Assembly: GCA_029204225.1 (NCBI GenBank)
Contig: CM055096.1
Location: 47,005,079 to 47,069,078 of the forward strand
Direction of reading: 5' to 3'
From: Diphasiastrum complanatum
Lineage: Eukaryota > Streptophyta > Lycopodiopsida > Lycopodiales > Lycopodiaceae
Length of the DNA: 64,000 bases
Shown: piece after piece, positions 57,301-64,000 of the stretch
Numbering within the stretch: position 1 is the stretch's first letter
How the letters are laid out: every line of letters begins with the position of its first letter
The notes under the pieces: model-generated
What the model saw: only the letters and a program-made list of their open reading frames with translations
The model's database searches: none
Told to the model about the DNA's origin: nothing
Program-made: the position numbers and the translations under genes

Positions 57301-58552
57301 GAGGGCGATATCATTGCCTTTTTCGTCAGACACCAGCTACACTACGGTCCCTTATCTCATACGAGGACCCCCGATGTGTGGCACTTATGATACGTGAGAT
57401 GTCCCTCCTGCAACAGGACCTATGTCAGATAGCTCAACATACTTATCCAGACACACAGTCTCAGATTACATCCTTCTTCTCTCGAAGAAGATTGTGTTCT
57501 GATGCAGACATGATTGACAATGATTGTGACGACATTCCTAGACCTAGGACGCAGAGACGACGCACCATCTAGCCTCAGGCGACCATGAGAGTTACACGTC
57601 ACACCAGACCTCCTACACAGAGACGCACTATACATGTTCATGCTCATAGACGACGTCAGCGGGCTCCAACACTTCCTCATGTTGTAGCTCGCATTACATC
57701 CTTCTACAGTGTCAGCACAGACCTGACATCTTGACATGGATACATATGACTATTATGCACAGGCCTTCTACAGCGTCAGCACAGACCTGACATCTTGACA
57801 TGGATACATATGACTATTATGCACATGCATTCTCATTTATGTATTTATCTTAGTTTGTACTAGATGTTTTCTTTACTACAGCTTTGGAGATGTTTTAGAC
57901 GCTCTCATGGTTACCACATACTTGACATGTACTTCTTTTGTCTTATATGCCTTTTTTATGGAAAAGACATTAATAAAGCTTTCTTTCTTCTCTCTCGAAA
58001 GCCTCTCTTTTTAGTACTATTGATTTGATATTTTCTTGGTAATTTAGCATTATTGAATGAATTTATCTTAATAGTCGTATGAAGTTCTCCATAAACGTAT
58101 GATTTTCTCGGGGCCTATGAAAGTCTTTTTAGAAGCTTTTTTTTAATTTAAAAAAAAAAAGACCAAGGAGAATATCTTTTAACTTGTTTCACATGGAAGG
58201 AATGTGTTTCATTTGGTATATACACAATGAAAAGTTCCGTGCCTTCTGGTATATAAGTATTAAGACTAGATATGCTCTACGTGCAATATTTGTTTTTGCA
58301 CCTTCCAGCATTATATTCTTTCATGACATTTTCTTTTGTGTAACATCTACAATGGTGACTTCTTATGTTCCTGGATCATGCATTTATTTTGGAGCAGCAA
58401 TTACTTTTACTATGCTCCAGCATATCATTGTCATTGTCAACCTATGGGCTTCATATATGTTTTCATTCATGACTTGTGGAAGTGCAGGTTACTTTGGAGA
58501 TTACAGAAGAAGAGAGAACTTACATCAGCAACATGCAGGAGGAACAATGTTG
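51278..58552 (+). CDS. Probable ZNF511-like zinc-finger gene, 5' part (two exons)
   Basis: Exon 1 (51278-51397) encodes 40 residues with the conserved-looking FPVWKAIRRRFPPDHPFFSG and ERELLAKQ. It ends in phase 0 at the donor GTGTGT. The candidate exon 2 (58488-58552) begins after GTGCAG with VTLEITEEERTYISNMQEEQ. From memory, the wording RFP-x2-H-x-FF-x-G-(D/N)-V-x-R before a helical segment resembles the N-terminus of ZNF511-type proteins, in which C2H2 fingers follow. No fingers were found in the window, so the gene would be incomplete here, with further exons to the right. The 7.1 kb intron contains a LINE, a chromovirus and inverted-repeat DNA. The link between the two exons rests on matching phase and continuity of a charged helix; identity is tentative. 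Confidence 0.5.
51398..54050. other. First part of ZNF511-like intron 1
   Basis: No transposon motif recognised. Small items: open frames at 51844-52146, a perfect palindrome CTACGTC-TTG-GACGTAG (52218-52234), and CTCTTACGAGGCATT repeated at 53801 and 53851. Confidence 0.4.
54054..54490. repeat. Inverted-repeat-rich, possibly MITE-like DNA
   Basis: CCGGATCGCAA near 54057 pairs with TTGCGATCCGG near 54400 as terminal inverted repeats. Further right, GGGACCA-CATTTC-TGGTCCC and CAGCGGATC-AC-GATCCGCTG form perfect hairpins. Inside, ATTCATCA...GATCTGCAAA is duplicated with a 61-bp period (54201, 54262), and GATATTCATTTCAA is doubled at 54322-54353. Confidence 0.5.
54528..55104 (+). pseudogene. 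LINE ORF2, reverse transcriptase part
   Basis: CCFVDFRKAFDSVPRSLLIQ carries the first catalytic Asp, and VKQGCSLSPTLFGLYIDELE is the classic non-LTR RT segment. After a frameshift near 54835, AILLYVDDVVLLSSTREGLQ has the catalytic YVDD (54852-54863). FCSRWGLGVNILKTKVMV and SYTYLGVFF are the thumb-side motifs. The frame stays open to the insertion point at 55104. The first 40 or so RT residues and all of the endonuclease are missing. Confidence 0.92.
55105..55453 (-). repeat. 3' LTR of chromovirus H, 349 bp
   Basis: Minus strand TGTTACGAGCACG...ATTACA. The polypurine tract AAGGGGGAGGGAG (55454-55467) stands directly before it. Confidence 0.93.
55465..55800 (-). pseudogene. Chromovirus H integrase C-terminus with chromodomain
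   Basis: Minus strand. RRLGKVAYELELPHISKVFP and FHVSQLRKAL belong to the GPY/F-type C-terminal part of Gypsy integrase. A linker is followed by a chromodomain: EEILDSRETQTRHTLYREYL, VKWNDQPVENATWE and FPDFVLEDQ. The aromatic and acidic residues of the chromodomain fold are kept. Such chromodomains steer integration to chromatin. This is the evidence that G and H are chromoviruses. Confidence 0.92.
55796..56074 (-). pseudogene. Chromovirus H gag N-terminus
   Basis: Begins [19 protein letters not shown] and stays close to the gag of G through [18 protein letters not shown]. It then breaks into integrase DNA in another frame. About 86 gag residues are left. Confidence 0.92.
56285..56499 (-). 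repeat. 5' LTR of chromovirus H, truncated
   Basis: Matches 55240-55453. The end next to the primer site is missing, together with the primer site and part of the leader. Confidence 0.9.
56505..57572 (+). pseudogene. LINE ORF2, C-terminal part with zinc-ribbon-like motif
   Basis: Continues the RT frame in phase after the second GACAA. It has LVQLERFCFRRSKCQLFDTL, TTLYAAEVWCTGLTSSDW and SHGRRFLLGQF before a single TGA (57156-57158). It then continues in the same frame with RLCQLCSLSMVESEEHFLF and TCPVYYEIRGRYHCLF. C-x2-C-x9-H-x4-C fits the C-terminal zinc knuckle of LINE ORF2. The end is basic and Arg-rich. Confidence 0.88.
57573..58005 (+). other. LINE 3' UTR and tail
   Basis: A 56-bp word GCCTTCTACAGCGTCAGCAC... 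occurs as a near repeat at about 57703 and 57762. AATAAA lies at 57972-57977, followed by TTCTCTCTC. Confidence 0.6.
58006..58487. other. Intron sequence after the LINE
   Basis: AT-rich. The long frame 58184-58732 overlaps the candidate exon 2 in another register and is hydrophobic by base composition. Confidence 0.4.
58488..58552 (+). CDS. ZNF511-like gene candidate exon 2
   Basis: 65 bp between acceptor GTGCAG and donor GTAATG, starting in phase 0. The length leaves two bases over, so the next exon must begin with one base. Confidence 0.45.
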
Positions 58553-58881
58553 GTAATGTTTTACTTTTATTTGGCACATTTTCATTGCAACTTGTTTTTT
58601 GATGTTACAAGTGTGAATCATTATGTTGGGCATGCTTTAGAATCACATTCTAGTATGACGAGTGGCTGTCTTAACCTATGTAAAGACTTTGTTTGCAATC
58701 TATCTCTTACGTATGGAACATATGCATGCTGATAACAATTCATCAACACATGATAGTTTTAACACCGTTATTTTAGCTTATGGTTCTACTTTAATGAAAT
58801 GCTTCTACAACATGTCCATCTTATTACAACTTCAAGAATAAACAAATTCCTAGTGGGATTTTCTATGAAGGTCGTGCAATC

Positions 58882-58884
<3 letters not shown>

Positions 58885-58931
<47 letters not shown>
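58885..58931 (+). repeat. (CT)n microsatellite and telo-box-like words
   Basis: Pure CT repeats, followed at 58960-59005 by AAAACCCTAACCC and AACCCTAAATCC words and a C/T-rich stretch to about 59150. Confidence 0.85.
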
Positions 58932-58933
<2 letters not shown>

Positions 58934-59733
58934 ACATTATTGCTATTTTTTAAATTCAAAACCCTAACCCTTAAAAAACCCTAAATCCAAAAAAAACCCT
59001 ATCCCCATACACACTCTCTCCTCCTCTATCTGCTCGTCCTGCTCTCTCTCACCTATCACTCAACTCCTTGTCCCCCTTCCCAGCAGCTCTCTCTTACCTC
59101 TCCCCCTTTCCGCTCTCTCCCTCTCACTAACCTGCTCGTCCCTCCTCATTCACGTCCTCCTGGCAATGCTTGCTGAATTCTTACATCACGGCATGCTCCT
59201 TGCGCCTACGCTTCGACATAGCCACTGCCTCCGCTCTGCTCGACACCCTGAAGTGAGCTAACACGATTCTACTCGCAGCAGCTGCGCTGCAGCTTAACCA
59301 TTAGCGTTCTCTCTCTCAATCGAACTCTCTGGATCCATCGCTAGCCAGCTCTCTCGAAAATTCCTAGCGTGCTCTCTCTAGAAATTTCCAGAAACACACG
59401 TTATCTCTCTAAAATGCACGTGTTTGCCTTTCAATCGCACTTCAACTGCCCATCAACGACGTTCTAGGGCAAACGTGGACCAATAAAAATTTGCAAAACC
59501 CTTTTTCTTCATCACTGCTGACATTCTCTCTGTGTTGCACAATCTTCTGAAATAGTATGTATTGGAACATGTACATACCGAACATACTGTAACTTTCTAA
59601 GTTTTTTGCCATTTTATTGGTGAACGTATCTTTTCAAGGGGTATTTGGGAGCTGAGTTATAATGCATGAAGATTGCATGTGCATGGGTTTTGGGTGCTTG
59701 AAAACAATATTTCAAATTTTCTAATTGTCTACA
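58932..59733. other. C/T-rich region, no gene
   Basis: Pyrimidine-rich up to 59420 with CTCTCTC and AAACCCTAA words, like the leader of many plant genes. No ORF with ATG follows. Confidence 0.35.
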
Positions 59734-59940
59734 GTGCCGAGTCCTGAAAGTACAATCTCTGAAGGAGAAATTCCAAATCTAGAAAATGTGCTTGACAAGC
59801 CTATAAACATCCATTATCAAAGCAGAACAACTTACAAACTTTCAGCTGACATGAGATTCTACATTCAAAAGCGACATCATGTACTAATGAAACAAGCTAA
59901 TTACTACAATCTATATCACTATGAATTTTATACTGGATAG
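59734..59940 (+). other. Orphan open segment behind an acceptor-like site
   Basis: After the pyrimidine-rich TTTTCTAATTGTCTACAG, a frame reads PSPESTISEGEIPNLENV, then YKLSADMRFYIQKRHHVL to a TAG. It looks like a last exon but matches no family I know. Its phase does not fit exon 2 at 58488 if the first AG is used; a later AG (59740) would fit. Confidence 0.3.
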
Positions 59941-61049
59941 GGCTCCACAGAGGAACTCAGATACAAAATGAAATATCATAAAAATCTAGGGCACAAGACC
60001 AATATAAACATGGCTCCAATAATGGTAGCCTAAGTCTGCAATGCACATGAAACATACAATTAACTTTGAATGCTCTAATAGCATATCCCACCCTCAGCCT
60101 AAGAAGAGACTGAGCCACTGCTTTGTTGTCAAAGAGGAAGCAAAACCAGAGCCCTCAATGTCAATTTCTATAGAGAGAGTACGATGTGGATGTTCTTTGC
60201 CCCTCCCTGTGCCTCTTGGAGTACAGACTGACCAATGTTGACTTCTATGTCCAATGTGCGCAAATGGGAAAGCCTCTGCCTATGACATATCCTCTGCCTA
60301 TGCTCTACTCATGTCTGAGCCCCTGGGCCTTACTCTAGGTCTGTGAATGGGCGGGAATAGATTCGATTGTGCCTCTACCTCTTTATCAATCTGCATGGTG
60401 GCCCCTTCCCTCGTCTTTGCCTCCTCCTCCATTATTTCAACAAGTCCAGCAACACATTTCTATGCTTTGGCCTTCTCAATCTCCGAGTTTTCTCCTCCAT
60501 CTCTAGGTGCTGTGCATGAAATATTTCATCGTCTGTAGCTGCAGTTGGCTGCTGCTCCGTGGTTGCTGCTCTGGCAACACGCCCTACCATGCAAGCATCA
60601 AATTTCACTTGCAAGATCTTACTCAAATTCTCCACATGCAAAGGTGCAAGTTGATGTTGCACTCACACGACTTGACACTAATGATTCCAGGGGACATGTG
60701 ATGGCTCCATAAGCCACCACTTAGGCCTCAAGGTGGCAGAAGGTACAGATGGGTACCCACATGGTCCTGTCCTTTTTTGTTCACGTTTGAAGCTTGACGT
60801 GGAGGGAGGACGAGGGGTCGTACTCTTGGACCCAGCTCATTCTCTTCCTCATTTGCAAAAATTCTTTTTTCAAGTTCATGTGTTTAAGGCCTCAATGAAT
60901 GGGCCGAAGCTGAGCTCAACATCATGAGTCAATTGCAGCAAGCTCTCTGCAACCGGATGCTTAGTCCCAAATTCGTTTTGGGGGCAAAGAAAGACAAGCA
61001 CCAGGATATGGTATTCGCATGGCCAGATTGATGGAATTCACATTTCTCC
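59941..61049. other. No gene recognised
   Basis: Mixed-composition sequence. Traces of a Gypsy gag frame may begin near 60890. Confidence 0.35.
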
Positions 61050-61440
61050 ATGCATGATCTACCCCACAAGTGTAGGATCGTGATTGCTATCATGTTTTTG
61101 CACGGAAAAGCATATTTGTGGTGGCAGGATGTCAGGGACTGTGCCAATGTACCGATGACTTGGGATGATTTTCAGGTGACTTTTAAGACCACATTTTTCC
61201 TTCACAATTTCATTTGTATGAATGGTTTCATAGGCAGCCAAGTTGAGAACATCCTCTTTGATAAAAGTTTAACTCACAATTTTATCAGTGCTCAATTGGT
61301 GCAAAAGCTCAAGATGGCAACCATAGAAAGTGATCACAAGTATGTGGTAGTACATGGTGATAGGTGGGGATCAACAAGTCTGGGTCTAGTTTGTTCCCCA
61401 TTTGTCATTGAGGATTCAAAAGTATTTAGATAGTTTGTCT
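61050..61440 (+). pseudogene. Gypsy O gag end and protease
   Basis: FLHGKAYLWWQDVRDCANVP and TWDDFQVTFKTTFF are gag-core wording. A shortcut leads to ILFDKSLTHNFISAQLVQKL, the protease loop with Asp-Lys-Ser in place of Asp-Ser-Gly. The zinc knuckle is missing, so gag and protease are joined by a deletion. Confidence 0.75.
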
Positions 61441-62700
61441 TTCCACATAATGAATCTTGATGAGGTAGATGTTATTTTAGGTAAAGAGTAGTTTTATGCT
61501 AGAAATGAGTTGTTTACAATGGATTATGTGACTCGTAGTCTTCCCTTTTGCATAATGGCTTCGTAATCGAATGTCTTCCCTTTTGCATAATGGCTTCGTA
61601 ATCGAACTTAAAGGCAATGTAAATATACCTGATCTACCTTATTTATCCACTCATGAAGTGAATCAATCTATGAAAGATTCTAAGTATCTAATGCATTTAT
61701 GTTTTTTGGTAGATGAATTTTGTGTGAATGCTTTTGTTACTCAAAATTTCAATGTTGATGTATCGCTTACTCCCAAGAAATGTTTCTTTATAATCCATAA
61801 TTGATAATACACCAGAAGGTAAAATTTTCAAAAGAGTTAGGACTGAATACATAGAATTGAGCTCATGTATCGCTTTTTCCCTATAGGATGGCCCTAAGGA
61901 AGACGATGAGGTTGCTAAGCAACTTTAGGAGTATCTACATTTGGGCCATATTCGCAATAAGTCTTCTTGGGGAGCTCATGTTTGTTAGTCGGCAAGAAAG
62001 ATGGTGCTTTATGTCTTTGTGTTGACTATAAGAAACTCAATAAAATGACATCAAGAATTGTTATCCCTTGCCAAGGATGGATGAACTAGTGGATGTGACT
62101 GAATGGTGCAAACTATTTCATTAACTTAGACCTTAGATTGGATTACCATCCAATAAGAATTAATGAGGGGGATGTTTCTAAAACTTTCGTACTAGGCATG
62201 GCCATTGAGAATATTTAGTTTTATCCCTTTGGTCTAACTAGTGCCCCAACAGCTTCCTAACATATGATGAATGATATCCTTCGTCCATATATGGGAGATT
62301 TTGTTGTGGTATTTTTGAGCAACATTTTGATTTATAGTAGAACTCTTGAGGAGCATGAAGCGCATCTTTCGCACGGTCTTAGATATTTCAAGGTAGGAAA
62401 ACCTTTATGCTAAAGATTCTATATGTGAGGTTTTCCAAATGAAACTCAACTATGCTGGACATGTCTTATCTGATCATGGCATTGAGATCATCTATGATAA
62501 ACTCCGTAAGGTGTGAGAATGACTGATCTCAACAAAGAGTTAATTTTTTTAGTACAAGTTTTTTCCATAAGATTATTCAAGATTATGCCAAAGTAGCATT
62601 ACCCTTGACTAATTTTCTTGAGGGAGTGAAGAAAGCCAAGGAACACCAAAAATAATAATAGGAAAAAAAAGCTTGTAGGCGTAGTAAGGTTAGTCCGTCG
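61441..62700 (+). pseudogene. Gypsy O reverse transcriptase, heavily decayed
   Basis: Order of traces: DPKEDDEVAKQL-like start (about 61885), a WGAHV segment (61970), then GDFVVVFLSNILIYSRTLEE at 62292-62350. In the catalytic motif FLSN stands where YLDD is expected (62312-62323). LNYAGHVLSDHGIEII follows near 62455. Stops and shifts are dense. Confidence 0.75.
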
Positions 62701-63200
62701 GTTGCGTGGACTGATGAGTTAAATCAAAGATTTGAGGCTTTGAAGCATCTAGTGTCTACAACACCCATACTACACATAGCGGACCCCAACAAGCCATTTC
62801 TTGTTGAAATGGATGATAGTGACTAGGCTGCAGGAGCAGTCCTATATTAGGACGATAGACTAGTGGCTTTCGAAATCAAGAAATTGGACCCAACTCAGAT
62901 ATTCTACTTATGCGAAGGAACTTTTTGCTATCATTCATGCTTCAAAAGTTTGGAGACATTACTTTTATGGTCCAGATTTATGGTGGTGACAGATGATCAA
63001 TTCCTTAAATATTTGTGTGATGCCGTGGACTTGAGGGGTCATAAGGCCTGATGGTTAGAACTTAGAAATCATTTAGGAGTTCGAATTTGACATTAGGTAC
63101 TGTCGTGGTGCATCGAACTGTGTTGTTGATACCTTGAGCCGGATTGGAGAAGTTAATCAGTTATGCTTTGTTGAGATCCAATTTGAGTTGTATCTTTCTC
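62690..63200 (+). pseudogene. Gypsy O RNase H
   Basis: WTDELNQRFEALKHLVSTTP, NKPFLVEMDDSD and, in shifted frames, YAKELFAIIHASKVWRHYF, MVVTDDQFLKYLCD and SRIGEVNQLCFVEIQFE. The last motif is shared with Gypsy J near 16390. Confidence 0.8.
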
Positions 63201-63339
63201 TTCGGGATCTTTGTTGGAGTAATACTTTTTTGGTCATACTTTGGCAAGATGTCTTGTTTGGAATTTCTAGATCTAGAGAAGGCCTTGGAGTGTAGGACTC
63301 CGAGAAATCCCGTGATGAGAAGATACTTTTTGAATATTC

Positions 63340-63770
63340 CATTTTCGTAGAGGAAAGGTATGTGTGCCAGACATTGAGGGTATTAGGGCCCAGATTCTAC
63401 ATGAATGTCATGGAAGTCCCAGTGTGGGACAACTTGACATACAAAGAACACGACCTAGTTAAAAGAGAATTTTATTGGCCACATGGAGGCATATTGGCAA
63501 AAGTGTGAACAATGCCAAGTTAATAAAGCAGAAAGACTCAAGGTAGCTGGTCTATTGCATCCATTGGAAATTCCTAGCAAGAAGTGGGAAAGTATTGTCA
63601 TGGATTTCGTGATTGGACTCCCCAGGACAGGAAAGGGCCATGAGGCCATTTGGGTAGTGGTTGACAAGCTAAGCAAGATGGCTCAATTTATTCCAACAAA
63701 GTCTATTGTCAAGCCTTCAGAGTGTGCACAACTTTTTGTTGAAAAACCATTTAAATCGGTTCGGCGATGA
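63340..63770 (+). pseudogene. Gypsy O integrase, N-terminal and core start
   Basis: ILHECHGSPSVGQLD (His-His part) is followed after a shift by KCEQCQVNKAERLKVAGLLH (Cys-Cys part). The core start KWESIVMDFVIGLPRTGKGH has the first catalytic Asp, then WVVVDKLSKMAQFIP. The element ends at about 63745, well before the second Asp. Confidence 0.85.
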
Positions 63771-63833
63771 CTCGTCATTGAAGCTTATCAAGGTTCTTAG
63801 AAAGAAAACTGTCTTCCGATATTATAAGTCTTT

Positions 63834-64000
63834 CTGCGATGCATCTGCCAGCGCTTATCATATAATTTCTGTCATGCAGCCGTTCGTTTGCCAAAAAACG
63901 CAGGACACATGAAGCCTTTTTCCCCGGAAAGAAAAGCTAGCTAAGAAAGCCCCGCCAAATATTCTCTGGGGAAAGCCATCCTGCGATGCCTCCGCCAGCG
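63834..64000. repeat. Possible start of a 147-bp tandem repeat
   Basis: CTGCGATGCATCTGCCAGCG at 63834-63853 recurs as CTGCGATGCCTCCGCCAGCG at 63981-64000, 147 bp later. The DNA between is richer in G and C than its surroundings. Only one unit and the start of a second are visible. Confidence 0.4.

Larger units (their letters stand above)
54500..58005 (+). mobile_element. 5'-truncated LINE, split by chromovirus H
   Basis: RT-containing ORF2 part (54528-55104), interrupted by the LTR element at 55105-56499 with target-site duplication GACAA. ORF2 continues at 56505-57572, then a 3' UTR ends in TTAATAAAGCTTTCTTTC (57970-57987) and a TTCTCTCTC tail. The same 3' end closes the ORF1-only LINE at 22543-22560. 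Endonuclease and ORF1 are absent. Confidence 0.85.

Noticed and set aside
58184-58732. 182-codon hydrophobic open frame
   Set aside because: Looks membrane-like only because the DNA is T-rich; it overlaps a candidate spliced exon in another frame and has no family motif.
58960-59005. AAACCCTAA words as an interstitial telomere
   Set aside because: Only three imperfect copies; more like telo-box words or chance than a telomere array.
63834-64000. Organelle DNA insertion at the right end
   Set aside because: The higher GC and words like AAAGCTAGCTAAGAAAGCCC recall plant mitochondrial DNA, but no organelle gene is visible and the 147-bp repetition argues for a nuclear repeat.
1-64000. CRISPR arrays, rRNA, tRNA genes, operons
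   Set aside because: None seen. Short tRNA matches are primer sites of retrotransposons only, and the repeats are not regularly spaced with unique spacers.

Overview
This is nuclear DNA of a land plant with a large, retrotransposon-filled genome. The evidence is two interrupted host genes with GT-AG introns, plant-type Gypsy elements (one family with a tRNA-Asp primer site, another with a chromodomain and a tRNA-iMet primer site), many Copia fragments, a LINE family and long CT/GA microsatellites. I saw no tRNA, rRNA, CRISPR or bacterial-type features. The species cannot be named from the sequence; kilobase introns full of transposons would suit a fern, lycophyte or gymnosperm, but that is inference.

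Host genes. (1) A complete gene for a membrane-anchored ubiquitin-fold protein (MUB) lies on the minus strand: exon 1 at 32171-32300, exon 2 at 19482-19652, exon 3 at 19280-19335. All junctions are phase 1, the product is 118 aa and it ends in the CaaX prenylation box CSIL. Its first intron is 12.5 kb and holds a Gypsy RT scrap, an ORF1-only LINE, an internally deleted chromovirus and two Copia remnants. (2) On the plus strand, the 5' part of a probable ZNF511-like zinc-finger gene has exon 1 at 51278-51397 and a candidate exon 2 at 58488-58552. A G-box and TATA box lie upstream. Its 7.1 kb intron carries a LINE split by a second copy of the same chromovirus. The zinc-finger exons were not found and may lie beyond the window.

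Repeats from left to right. 1-8213: coiled-coil ORF remnants, an inverted LTR piece, then an Athila/Tat-like Gypsy with paired LTRs (1941-2513, 7631-8213), RT and RNase H, an extra coiled-coil ORF and no integrase. 8214-8730: Copia primer site and gag start. 10018-14070: a non-coding LTR element with primer site and polypurine tract. 14070-16960: a diverged direct repeat, then a Gypsy RT/RNase H remnant running into an LTR. 16960-33450: MUB gene and flanks. 34427-38340: tandem motifs, Copia RT, a minus-oriented LTR, Gypsy RT/RNase H and a second LTR-like piece. 39520-43455: Copia gag-integrase, LTR and RT pieces. 43456-49013: minus-strand mosaic of a Copia (LTR, integrase, RT, RNase H) joined to a Gypsy leader, gag and protease. 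49800-50430: tandem repeat and Copia integrase scrap. 50880-58552: second host gene. 61050-63770: decayed Gypsy. 63834-64000: the start of a possible 147-bp tandem array.

Almost all transposon ORFs are broken. Many stops sit where Trp or Gln is expected, which fits C-to-T decay of methylated DNA. No transposon here looks able to move by itself. I found no convincing new multi-gene system; the most interesting points are the two TE-stretched host genes, the nested and internally deleted chromovirus pair, the ORF1-only LINE, the mosaic elements and several tandem and inverted repeats.
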